In this document: piece after piece, positions 31,778 to 43,206 of the stretch | Layout of the letters: every line of letters begins with the position of its first letter | Position numbering within the stretch: position 1 is the stretch's first letter | NCBI RefSeq assembly: GCF_030272615.1 | Contig: NC_081407.1 | Span: 374,527,018 to 374,591,017, forward strand | Source of the DNA: Cryptomeria japonica | Taxonomy: Eukaryota; Streptophyta; Pinopsida; Cupressales; Cupressaceae | Direction of reading: 5' to 3' | DNA: 64,000 nt | Position numbers and translations under genes: made by a program | Notes under the pieces: generated by a model | Told to the model about the DNA's origin: nothing | Seen by the model: the letters and a program-made list of their open reading frames with translations, nothing else | Databases searched by the model: none

Positions 31778-34633
31778 TTATGCAAAGGATGGGATCAAAG
31801 GGATCGAAGGATGGAAAATATGCATTGGATAATAGGTAGGGTATTGAAAGAATTGGGCTTCAGTGGATGGAGATGAAGGCAAGATCGACATTGGCACACA
31901 CCTTGAGGGGTGATGGACTGAAGGAGGAAAAATGGATCTCAGATTGTGAGATTTGGATGGAGGAAAGGCTATGGATTTTTGGACATAAGGGCCCAAAATG
32001 GATGAAGAAGGTGATGGAGGAACAAATTTGAGAGGTTTGGATGGAGGAATAGAAATTTTGGATGCCAAGTTGGATGTTTCCTTTTGTTCTTCAAGGAGCC
32101 GCTTAGGAACCCACATGGTTTTTGATTTTTCATGCTTTTGTGGTTCCTTGGAGTGCATTTCTTGCACAAGGGATTTAGGAACCCATATATATTTTGACTT
32201 TGCTTTATTTTGCTCAGTGGGCCTTTGTGGCCTTTTGTATTTTTCTTTTTCTTTATAGATCATATTGTTCTTTGTTTTGACATGTCGATTAGATTGGACA
32301 TGTTGATCTTTGAATACAAGTGGATTGCTAGACTTATGATGCTTATACTTGGCATCCAAATTGCTTGGAAGAGGGAATGAATGTTGGTGTGGATGGGAAT
32401 GATATGGAGGCATGTGGGATGGATGGAAGGTTCTCCAAGATGTGTGCCTTTGCTGATGTTGCATAGGAGATGGAGGGATATAGGGACCTAGAATGGATGG
32501 AAGCGATGATGGGGAAGGTGGACATTTGGATTTTGACTTTGAAGGGATACCAATGCCTTCAGTGTGAGCTCTGTAGCCATGACCATTAGTATATTCTTTG
32601 ATATGGAGGGGTTCTTGCTTGTGAAGGTCTACCCCTTTGCCTTTATGAATATCTTGACTTGTAGGAAACTCTTTTCTTTGGGAAGAAGACGCGAGTTCAT
32701 TATGAGGTGGATGTGATATGAGAGAAATAGTGAGATCTTGAAGTGGATTGGATTGCACCAAAGTGGAAGAACCCATTATGCATGTCGAGGGTTCATGAAC
32801 ATCTTGCACTGACATGTTAGAATCATGAGGGGTATCAAGATCATGAGGGGGACTAGGATTGTGTAGTGGACATGGTTCAATGATAGGCTCTTCAAGAGAT
32901 GGAATGGGAGAAATAACGGGATCATCAAAAGAAATGCGATCTTGGAGTGGATATGCGGGATTAGGATGTGGAGATGGAGGGACAAGTGGATCTTGTGGAG
33001 GATCTGAAGGAATGATTTGATCTTGACAAGGAGGAAGATCATTAGAATCTTCTTTAAAGGTGCTTTTCTCTTGACTTTCAATGGGATCGTCAGAAAGAAT
33101 GGAAGGGATATCTTGATCTTGTTTAGGAAGTGGAATGTCAATGGGATTTGAAAGGACATCGTGTTCATGAAATGGAATGGGATCATTTGGGATTGGATGG
33201 ACTAGAATATCTTGATCTTGCTCGGGGAGTGGAATGTCAATAGGACTTTGGATAGGATGGACAAGAATAGGAGAATCATCATGATTTTCTAGGAAGATGG
33301 GGTCCTGGTCAACAATTGGATGGGATGATAAGGTTTCAGGATCTTGACCTTGATTTGCTTTAGGACTCATTTCTTTGTGCTCTAAATTATCCTCTTGACA
33401 TGGGGTTGGACTTCGGATATGCCTGGGGGATTCTGACAAGGAATCAATGCTTTGGCATGAAGGAAATGCACTTTGAACATTTGTGATGGATTCTGGCAAG
33501 GAATCAATGCTTGAACATGAGGAAGAGGGACTTTGAAGGGGGTCCTCTAAAACAGGTAATGGCAATAAAGTGCATGATGGCATTGGGTCTTGTATTTCTA
33601 AAACATGATAAGGATGTGCATCATGAGTTGGATTATCTTGGCAATAAATTATGGATAGCTCTTGGATAATTGCATCCTTAGGTGTATTGTTTAATGAGGA
33701 CAATATGGAAGGTTCTTGTGAAACTTCTAAAGGTGTAGGGATAGATGCCACTGGAGAGTCAATTTGTTTGCGGGGGGATGAGGCATTGCTAGACATAAGT
33801 GTATTATCTTGATCTTCCTGAATAAACTCACTTGGTAGTTTCCTTAAGAGCCTTGCAATAAAGCCACCTTTCTTTTGAGGTTTTGACATGGTTGTATCTG
33901 GAATTTGAACTTGTTTGGCAAGGAGTTGGTTCTGATTTAATGTCATGTTTTGATATTGGACTTGGTTCAATTGTTCCGACATGTTTGAAACTTGGGTTGG
34001 TGTGTGCTACAACCTTTGTTTTTGAATGTTTGGTTTTGGTTGTTGATATTGATATGTTGATTGAACTTGAACTTGTTGATATTCCACCATTGGTTGAACT
34101 ATTTGTTGACATTGTATAGTTGGTTGGACATATTGTTGAAATTGGACCATTGGTTGTATTGGTTGTACATGTTGGACAATTGGTTGAACCATTGGTTGTG
34201 ATGGTTGAAAATCTGATTGATAGTAAACACCTTGTTCTTGTTGTGGAGGCACATAATGTTGAAATTGATGTTGTCTCTTTTCTTGAAATTGTTTCATCAT
34301 CTCTATTTGGGAGAGGAGAGCTGGTATGTCTAAGCGTTCAAGAAGAGATCTTACATCAATTGGCTCAATATTTGGATTTCGACCTTGAAATTTTTGAAAC
34401 ATTTTGGACGTTTGTGATCTATTCTTCTGAATGTTTTTCACTCTTTGTTCCAATATCTCATTTTCTTGAGCTAGCTTCTCCTCTAACTTTTGTATTTGGA
34501 GACTTGTTTCATCATAAAAAGTTTGATCAATATTGCCTTGTTGTTGGGTTGGATAGAATTGTGATTGCATTGTCGGTTGATATGTCAAACTTTGTTGCAT
34601 CATTGGCACTTGGAACCTTGTTTCAATAGACAT
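31778..34633 (-). pseudogene. 951-codon Pro/Ser/Gln-rich protein of unknown function, one nonsense codon
   Basis: One minus-strand frame from the ATG at 34633 to TAA at 31778, with a single TAG at 34007-34009 where CAG is likely. A short coiled coil (about residues 43-75, IQKLEEKLAQENEILEQ) is followed by a Gln/Val/Pro repeat region (QPMVQPIVQHVQPIQPMV). A long Pro/Ser/Asp-rich middle contains the duplicated phrase PIDIPLPEQDQDI / PIDIPLPKQDQDI. A basic C-terminal part has WVPK twice (about residues 817 and 841) and SILGPY twice. No zinc knuckle, protease or polymerase is seen. It takes the place of gag, so a structural or RNA-binding role is possible, but I do not recognise it. Only one stop in 2.8 kb suggests it was intact until recently. 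Confidence 0.75.
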
Positions 34634-36770
34634 GTCACTTATGCAAATGCAATATTTTTGGAATTTTTCAAGGATAATATATGATATGCAACTAAATGCA
34701 AACTAAATAAATGAAAATGCAATCTATGTTTTTGGTTGTTTTTGAAGATTTTGACAAACTTATGAATGCAAATCTAAAAGAGACCCTTAGGAAATTGAAA
34801 TGATGTCTATACCTCAAAGGACAAAAGGACTTAATTGAAAAAGGACAAGATGATGATGTCTCCCCTATATGCTTGGATACTAAGCGAGGTTTGACGAAAT
34901 GATATTGATGACAAAAGGACAAAAGATTTGATAAGGTCTAGACTTCTTAACAATGACTTAGGGTTTATCAAAGATTTGGATTACTCAAGTATGACAAAAC
35001 CTGGTTTTGACACTATATGCAAAAGGACAATTACTATGATATGATAATTACTTAAGCTTAATGAAGAGACTTAGGGTATGCAAATATGAATGCATGACAA
35101 TAGTATGACTTTAATGCAAGAGGACACATGCAAATGGATGACCCCTATTGAAAGGAGTATGACTTAGGTGAAATCTAACCTTGGTACTTGACAATGAGCT
35201 TTGCAAAATGCAACCTAGGATGAACCTAAATGCAAGTGACATGAATGTTAAGACAAGATTTTGAACAATGTTTGATAATCATGTTTGAAGATATGTTTTG
35301 AACTTTGTTGAACTTTTTGTTGGATGAATGTCTCTTGTGTTTAATCTTATGTTAGATCAATTTGTTTTGCTTTTTTTGAAATGGGATGCAATTCAACTTT
35401 TGACAAGTAAAGAAGACAAGATATTGCAACTTAGACTCAAGACAATCATGCTCATTCCCACATTTCTTATGGTAGGCAAAGACATTAGGTACTTGAGAGG
35501 TAGACTTATTATGAGATTCAAGGAGAATACATAGATGCTTGACCCCACGGGCTCCCCTCCACGGCACTCACTTCTCAGGGCAGCCAAGCATTAGTCCCCA
35601 TGGAAATCTCCCCATGGCAAACTCAGTATCTCTTCCAAGTATCCGAATTTGTCCTTCTCAAGCAACTAGAAGGGTTTTTGGCCTCTAAAAACAAGGTATG
35701 TAGTAAGGATTTCTGTTAAGCATTACTCCTTGATGTCACGCAAGCATGATTGAGACATTAAGCCCATCAAGATACCAAACAAATGTAGTCACGCAAGCAC
35801 AATTTAGACCAAGAGGCCCTACTTAGATGTTGATATGAGAAAGAGTCCAAGGGTCATCACTTCCCAAGTAACTGCAATTCCCACGTAACACTTCCTTCAA
35901 AGCTTTCGCCCATCAGGTATTTTTTTTATAGTGAGTTAGAATGCCAAGGAATTCTAGCCGTACTCACTTTGGGTCATTCCCTTCTCACGATTATCACTTG
36001 CTTGCAAAAGCAAAGTGGTCGGGAAGGCAGGCCCTCTAAAGGAGACACACAATCAAAACAATGAGCATGGTATCGAAGATTTGGATTTTTGATCACCCTA
36101 AGAAGGATGAGAGCATACTCTCCTACTCCAATGTCACACTCAACAATCAAAGAAAACAAATGTTCATTCCAACCTATTTAGAAATCACTAGGTGCCTAAA
36201 AATTAAATGCAAACACAAAGTTTGATTGTTTCTCCAAGGCAACATGCAAAAACCCAAGTTAGGAGTTTGATACGCTTATTCTTTGACTTTCGAATCTGCA
36301 CAAAGCGTGTTAGTAGTTTGATTTATTGTCTTTGCCATGCGTATGCCAAGATTTTGCACAGATAATTAGTACCAAAAACCAAAAAAACAAAAAACAAAAT
36401 GCAAAAACAAGACAATTTTCAAGTAAAACACTGTATTTTTACCTCTATTCTAGACTTTACACAGGGGCAAAACTCATGACACAGGCGCATAAGTCATGAC
36501 ACAAGTGCAGAATGTCTTTCTTACACAGGCACAGAAGTCATGACACAGGCGCAAGAGTACTCACACAGGTGCAAGAGTACACAAGCGCAAGAGTACTCAC
36601 ACAAGCGCAAGTTGCTTGACACAAGCACAGGTTGCTTGACACAAGCGCAAGTTGTCTCACACAGGCGCAAAAGTCCCCAGAAAGCCCTACATTGCCCTGT
36701 TTTTGGGTTTTTGACCTGCAAATCAACTTGAAAGCACTCAAAAACACAATTAAGGGGTTAGATGGTTAGT
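34634..36770 (-). other. 5' leader of the non-autonomous element
   Basis: No gene with recognisable features on either strand. At about 2.1 kb it is long for a leader, but long leaders occur in gypsy elements with extra ORFs. A small open frame (34692-34922, minus) lacks support. The array at 36450-36680 lies at its start. Confidence 0.5.
36450..36680 (-). repeat. Tandem array of ACACAGGCGCAAG units
   Basis: About a dozen units of roughly 13-20 bp, each containing ACACAGGCGCAAG or ACACAAGCGCAAG, separated by AGTACTC, TTGCTTG or similar spacers. It lies close to the primer site, at the start of the transcript's leader. Confidence 0.88.
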
Positions 36771-36789
36771 GTTCACGTCAGGTTCACCA
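36771..36789 (-). other. Primer-binding site of the non-autonomous element, not initiator-Met type
   Basis: The minus strand reads TGGTGAACCTGACGTGAAC five bases after the 5' LTR. It starts with TGG, as needed to pair with a tRNA CCA end, but does not match the TGGTATCAGAGC site used by the copia elements here. The gypsy LTR at 54834-56009 is followed by the related TGGTGAACCCAAC. The tRNA used was not identified. Confidence 0.78.
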
Positions 36790-36794
36790 ATTAA

Positions 36795-38014
36795 TGTAGC
36801 ATAGGAAGTAGGAAATCATTACAAACAATATAAACGTAATAGCTCAATCACCAATGCATTCATTGCAATGAATCTATCCTAAACAACACTCAATAGAGAC
36901 ATGAGATAAAAGCATTCAAAAACAAAAGATAATGCAAACCATAGACATGACTTGAACACTCCTTCATGCGGCTCCATTGTTCTTCTTTCCTCTTCAAATG
37001 GTTGGATTGTGGATCTCACCTACAAGTGCACACACACAATTGAAAGCAAGATGGATATTGATTATTGATCAAGAGTACTAGAAGCATAGATTTGATAGCC
37101 TAATTGCCAATTATTAATTATTAATTAGCCTTGATTGATGAAGATCATCCAATTTATAGATAAATTGGAGAAATGGATCAAATTAGCATGATAGTGATTC
37201 GAATGGAAATTCAAATCAAGAATAGCAAAATTATGACATGTCTATGACAAATTGCTATGTAAGGATTTATGACAAATTATGACAAATTGCTATGCAAGGA
37301 CTTATGACAAGATTTTGAAATAGAAATAGACATTTAGGAGAAATTAGAAAATTAAATTCGAAATAATGACTTGGAAATTATGAAATTGATGAAAAATAGG
37401 TAAATTAATTAATAATTTCTCATTCATTAATTAATTTACAAAAATAGGAGGAAATTAATTAGCCAATTAAATAAACATTTAATTGTGACAAGAAGACTTA
37501 GGATAAATAAATAAATTATTTAACCTAGAGGGAAAATACCAAACAAGATTAAATGAATAAATCATAAAACCTTGGAAGATGAATTAGAAATGCAAGGATC
37601 ACAATTAGGTCTTGACAAAGAATAGTTGATATCGATTCGATCATGATTTTGAATTGATAAATGACCAGTGTTGATAAATGATTTGATTGAGGTTGGTTGA
37701 CAAAAATCAATGACAAATTGACCAAATTGACATGATTGAAAAGGACAAGGATCGATGACGAATCGATCGCAATATGACAAGATTGACAAGGACAAAGATC
37801 GACCAAAATCATGACTGAAGATTATTGTTGACAAGACCAAATTCGAAGACGAGATGAATGAAAAATGTAAAAGAATGACTCAATGCTCGCAAATGATAAA
37901 AATCAAGCACGTGACATAGGAGAAATGTTAATGCGACGCAAAAACCTAAAATGAGGCAATGCGCAAATGTTAAAGTATGACTCCGCAAGCGTTAACCATT
38001 TTTAGGTGTCTACA
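36795..38014 (-). mobile_element. 5' LTR of the non-autonomous element
   Basis: 1,220 bp, TGTAGCATAGG...GTGTCTACA on the plus strand, followed by the second copy of the CATTC target site (38015-38019). Confidence 0.93.
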
Positions 38015-38019
38015 CATTC

Positions 38020-38544
38020 TGTTATTACTCAGTTGCAACTCGGTAAATATGAAATTTCACTCGGTAGACATTCTGCCTTCCTTAACCGATAGAGATAACC
38101 TTAGGGTTTACCGACTAGGTTCTTTGGGGTTTACCAACTAGGTTCTTTGCTCAGTAACATAGTATAGTATTAACCTTTCAAATAATAGCATATGTAGGAA
38201 ATGAAAACAATCTAAACATCATGATCTCATCATTGTCTAACTCGGTAATAGTTGCCCATTGAATAACTTATTTCTCCCCTTATTCATCATATTCTTTCTA
38301 TGTCTTTCACCGACATCTTTATGCTCATCAAATCATACTTCTTAAGATATGGCAACATCATACTAAGTCAGAAAATCAATTTCTTGACATCAATGACAAA
38401 ATAATAATATTAAGACAGTAAATATCCTTAATCAATTATATCCATAATCATCAACAACCTTCTCAATATCCTTATTGAAATGCCAACAATCTCTCATTGT
38501 AATTGGAATGTCAATGGTCTCACTTGTCTGTTATAATGGCAACA
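38020..38544 (-). mobile_element. Family A 3' LTR, U3-side part
   Basis: Continues the LTR interrupted at 25595. The minus strand starts TGTTGCCATTATAACAG after the polypurine tract AAAGGGGGAGAT (38545-38556). About 56 bp further in, a second GAGATTGTTGGCATTTC occurs, which is where the LTR at 692 starts. Confidence 0.9.
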
Positions 38545-38958
38545 ATCTCCCCCTTTGGCATTGATGGCAAAACCAATTGATTTGAATTTATTGATTCTGA
38601 TTCAGATTGTTGTGAGATTCTGAAATTCTGAAATGCTCTTCCTCTGTCATTAGTCTTCTTCTCAGTTCTAAAATGTAGTCTTCTCCTTTAGACTTCTCCC
38701 CCATACATTGGTCTTCTCCCCCTTTGACAACAATGCCAAAAATGAAAAGAACTTAAAACATAATTTCTTCCACTGAGAAGTGAATTCCATGTTGTTATGT
38801 ATCAATTTAGTCTCAGTCAGAGCATTTTGTCTTCAATTCCTATTCCTTGTTATTGTTTCCTGCACACCTTTAGAAAACCTCCTAAAGTGTGTAAATCAGC
38901 ATCAACTCCTAAAAGATATTCTTTAGAGTCATCAAATTGTTGCTTTCATCGAACTCGA
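38545..38958 (-). repeat. Family A 3' untranslated region
   Basis: Polypurine tract at the left edge, then minus-strand GGGGGAGAAGACCAATG-type repeats as in 491-602. Confidence 0.8.
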
Positions 38959-41900
38959 TTAGTGAATGGAAGATAGGGGTAGGACCCCTAATTGACTTCT
39001 GAGATACTCAAAAGTGTCCCTTGGTAGTGGCTTGGTGAAGATGTCTGCAATTTGTTGCTTTGTGCTAACATACTCCAAAACCACTTTCTTCTCTTGAACT
39101 TCTTATCTAAGATAATGATATTTGATAGAGATGTGATTTGTCTTAGAGTGCATAACAGGATTCTTTGAAATGTTAATGGTACTAGTATTATCACATAATA
39201 TAGTTACTAGCTTGGTAACTTGCTCATTTATGCCTTCCAACAATTGTTTGATCCATGCTATATTGGTGCAATTCAGTGTTGCAGCAACATATTCAGCTTC
39301 TGTTGTTGACTGTGAAACACGTCCTTGTTTCTTGCTAAGCCAACTCACTAGTCTTTCTCCTAAAAAGAAAGCTCCTCCACTTGTGCTTTTCCTATCATCA
39401 ATGTTGCCTGTCAATCAGCATCAGTATAAACTTTTAAATCAAAGACATTTCCTTTCTGATATACTAAGCCATAATCTTCAGTGCCTTTTAGGTATCTGAA
39501 AATTCTTTTGATTGCTATCATGTGTGTTTCCTTGGGATCTGTAGAAAATCTTGCAGCTATACCGACTACATGTGCTATATCTGGCCTACTGTGAACAACA
39601 TATTGCAACTTTCCAATCATAGATCGGTAAAGTGTCTCATCAATAGATGCAGATTCATCATTCTTTGATAGTTTACAATTGGTAGTCATAGGAGTGCTTA
39701 CTTGTTTTGAATCCTCCATTCCAAATTTCTTCAAGATTTCCTTTATGTGCTTGGATTGGGTAATGAAAATCTCATCTTTCATTTGCAGTATCTGTAAACC
39801 TATAAAATACTTTATCTCACCGATCAGTGACATCTCAAATTATTTGCTTATTTCATTTCCAAAGTTCTTGCATAGAGAGTCATTTCCACAAAAGATAATA
39901 TCATCAACAAATATGGCTGAGATCAGTATTCCATTTTCATCATTCTTCATGTACATATTGTTGTTTTCACTTGTTCTTATAAAACCAATTTTGATCAAAT
40001 ATGAGTGCAATCTCTCATACCATGCTCTAGGTGCTTGTTTCAAACCATATAAAGCTTTGTTCAATTTCCATACCTGATCATTATTTTCTCCTTCAAAAAA
40101 TCCTTCAGGTTGTTCAATGAAAACTTCTTCTTCTAATATACCATTCAGAAATGCAAATTTGACATCCATTTGATATACCTTGAAATTTTTGTAAGCAGCA
40201 TATGCCAACAATGTTCTTACTCCTTCAAGTCTAGCCATAGGTGCAAAAGTCTCACCATAATCAATTCCTTCTTCTTGGGCATAACCTTTGCAAACTAGTC
40301 TTGCTTTATTCCGAATGACCTCTCCTTTTTCATTTAGCTTGTTTCTAAAAATCCATTTTGTACCGATTACATTTTTGTCCTTCGGTCTTGGGACTAGTGT
40401 CCATGTGTCATTCTTCCTAATTTGATCAATCTCTTCTATCATAGCATTTATCCAATCTTCACTATTAAATGCCTCTTTCACTATCCTCAGTTCAAATTCA
40501 GATATCAGACATGTGTTCTGTCTTAGTTTGTTCCTTGGCATCATTGGATCATTCTTATCTCCTATAATCTGACTTGGTGCATGATTCCTTCTGACATACT
40601 TTTCTAATACAGGCTCGGTAGGCTCTATATGATCTTCTCCATCACTCGGTAACTGGATATTCTCTTCATTTCCTTTAGCAGTCTTCTCGATAGGACTTCT
40701 CGGTTGAACATAGACAAATGCTTTATAATCTTCTGGTTCTTTGGAGTTTCCTTCATCATTTCTTTCTGCAAATTCAACAATTTTCACATTTGCACTTTCT
40801 ACTACTTTGTTAGATGATTTGATCAGACATTTAAATGCTTTCCTTCTAGAAGAATAACCTAGAAATGTTTCTTCTTCACTTTTCTAATCAAACTTACCAT
40901 TTCTATCATCTTTGTGAACATAGCATCTACTCCCAAATATTTTAAAATAACTTACATTAGGTTTCTTGTCATACCAGATTTCATGAGGTGTCTTCAAAGT
41001 TCCTTTCTTCAGTTGTACATGGTTTAGGGTGTAAACTGTTGTGCTTATTGCTTCTCTCCAAAATGTTTGTGGAACCTTCTTTTCAATCATCAGGGTTCTT
41101 GCACAATCCACAATAGATCTGTTCCTCCTCTCAGCTATTCCATTTTGTTGTGGAGTTCTCAGTGCAGAGACTTGTCTTTTTATACCATGACCATTGCAGA
41201 ATAAGTTGAACTCATCAGAGGTAAACTCTCCTCCTCTATCTGATCTAAGACATTTCAGTTGTCTTCCTGTTTCATTTTCAACTCTTGCCTTGTACCATTT
41301 AAACATTTGAAAAGCTTCTGATTTTTCTTTTAAAAACATTACTGACATCATCCTTGAATAATCATCCACAAATAATATGAAATATCTATCACCATAATAA
41401 CTCTAAACTTTCATAGGACCACAAAGATCAATATGCACAAGATCTAAAATTCCCTTAGAAGTATAGGACTTACTTGTAAAGCTTGATCTTGTCATCTTTC
41501 CCATCTGGCATCCTCGGCACATAGCATTCTCAGGTTTTTCAAGACTCGGTAGACCTCTTACTCGGTGCTTCTTACTTATTTTAATCAGATTATCAAAATT
41601 AACATTACAAAACCTTTTATGCCATAACTAGGTATCATCTATCTTTGCATATAGACACTTATTGCAAGTTGAGTCAAGATGAAATGTATTACCTCTTGTT
41701 TGTGTCCCAGTAGCAGCTAACTTTCCATGCTTGTCATGAACTTTGACAATTCCTTTTTCAAACTCTATTCAGTAACCTGTGTTGTTTAGCTGTGCTACAC
41801 TCAACAAATTGTATTTCAAACCTTCAACCCAATAAACATCATTACATTTTGCATTGTCAAGAAGTGTTATGGATCCTTTACCTCTTATCGGACATGGTGC

Positions 41901-43142
41901 ATCATTACCAAATCTTACATAGCCTCCATCATAATCATCTAGTTTAACAAACTTGTGTTTATCACCTATCATGTGATGTGAGCATCCACTATCTATGATC
42001 CAAGAATCATTAGTATTTATATGAGATATTAAATATTTTTCTTCATACCTTTCTTCATCTGATCCATCTTTAATAGCCACATAAACAAATTCCTCTGTAT
42101 CAATTTCATCTGATTTATCATCATTAGATTCCTCATAAGCTATTAGGCATGTCTTTTTATCTCTTCTCCTGAAGTCTCGGTGTCCGCTGTAATGATTATC
42201 TTTCTATCTATCATCTTGGTAATCTCTCTTTTCACTAGATTCTTTGTCAGGACAGTTAGAAGCCATATGTCCAATTCTATCACAGTTAAAACATTTCAAA
42301 GGTAGCTTTGCTTTGTACTTACCTTTTCCTCTCGGTAACCTCTTGGCCAATAGTGCTTCAAACTCTTCTTGCTTTCTGATTTCCTCATACAGTTTGTGTA
42401 CCTCCTCCATGTTTTTGCGAAATCTTTCACTTGCTCCACTGTGATTCCCTTCAGAGTACTTATACTTTCTATCATTGTAATCATCAGATTCATCAATATG
42501 AAAAGAACTGAATGCAGATTCAACTTTATTTACCGATGACCCACTATTATCAAAGTTACTTAACTCAAATGCATGTAGCTTACCAATAGTAGCATCTAAA
42601 GAAACTAGCATATTGGGTACAGACCTCAATTCATTGATTGCAGAGACTCATATTGCATAGGTAGGTAGAAGGGTTCTCAGCAACTTACTTGTTACATCCT
42701 TTTCTTCAATAGTTCCTCCTACTCCTTTGATTTGATTGGCAATCTCCTTTAGTCTTGTACTATACTGGGTTATGTTTTCACCTTCATTCATCCTCATGGA
42801 TTCAAGTTGTCCTCTTAGACTATCCACTTTTTCTCTTTGAACATGTTCATCTCCACCATACATAGATATGAGCTTGTTCCACATTGCCTTTGCATCAATA
42901 CAGCCTTCTAGATCATTAAACTCTAAGTCGGTCAATGTATATGTTATTTCAATCATTACTTGGATATGTTCTTGCTTTACCTTTATCTCTTCCATTGCCA
43001 ATGGATAGGTGCTCGGTGTGATGAAATCATTCTCCATTTAATAGACAACATATTCTCCAATTCCTGATAAGTGCAGCTTCATCCTTTTCTGCCATGTAGA
43101 GAAACTTGACTTGCTCAACTTCGGTGCATCCCTCTTATACAT
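38959..43142 (-). pseudogene. Copia A gag-pol polyprotein, broken
   Basis: One frame of about 1,394 codons from the ATG at 43142 (MYKRDAPKLSK) to the TAA at 38959. Gag has an intact knuckle CFNCDRIGHMASNC (about 42260-42300). Protease WIIDSGCSHHMIG keeps its catalytic Asp-Ser-Gly. Integrase keeps HIDLCGP, RSDRGGEF with the catalytic Asp, and TPQQNGIAERR. Reverse transcriptase has [37 protein letters not shown] and FVDDIIF. RNase H is at 39100-39410. Eight stops occur (four TAG, two TGA, two TAA), the first at 43038. One G is missing from a Trp codon near 39412, a single frameshift. Its catalytic residues are the best preserved of the three copia pol copies here, but it cannot be translated whole. 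Confidence 0.94.
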
Positions 43143-43192
43143 CTTTGGATCTTTAACTCGAGTAACTTTAAACTTTTCTTCTAGAGTCCAAT

Positions 43193-43204
43193 GCTCTGAT
43201 ACCA
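43193..43204 (-). other. Primer-binding site of copia A
   Basis: Reverse complement TGGTATCAGAGC, initiator-Met type, two bases from the 5' LTR edge at 43207. Confidence 0.95.
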
Positions 43205-43206
43205 AT

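Larger units (their letters stand above)
25596..38014 (-). mobile_element. 12.4 kb non-autonomous gypsy-like LTR element with two long opposing frames
   Basis: LTRs at 25596-26825 and 36795-38014 are nearly identical (I count roughly two dozen differences by eye, plus one short indel). Both run TGTAG...CTACA. The target duplication CATTC is perfect (25591-25595 and 38015-38019). On the minus strand the primer site follows the right LTR and the polypurine tract precedes the left LTR. No frame has protease, reverse transcriptase, RNase H or integrase motifs, so it must borrow enzymes. It carries a 951-codon sense frame and an antisense plant-mobile-domain frame. Extra ORFs, including antisense ones before the 3' LTR, are known from the Tat lineage of plant Ty3/gypsy; without a polymerase the assignment to Tat is inference. 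Confidence 0.93.

Noticed and set aside
34120-34629. 169-codon plus-strand frame
   Set aside because: It is the reverse-strand shadow of the Gln/Val/Pro-rich start of the 951-codon frame.
31778-34633. Envelope-like protein
   Set aside because: No signal peptide, transmembrane segment or cleavage-type site is visible; the protein is hydrophilic and rich in Pro, Ser and Gln.
36450-36680. CRISPR-like array
   Set aside because: Units of 13-20 bp with no unique spacers of constant length, inside a plant retroelement leader.
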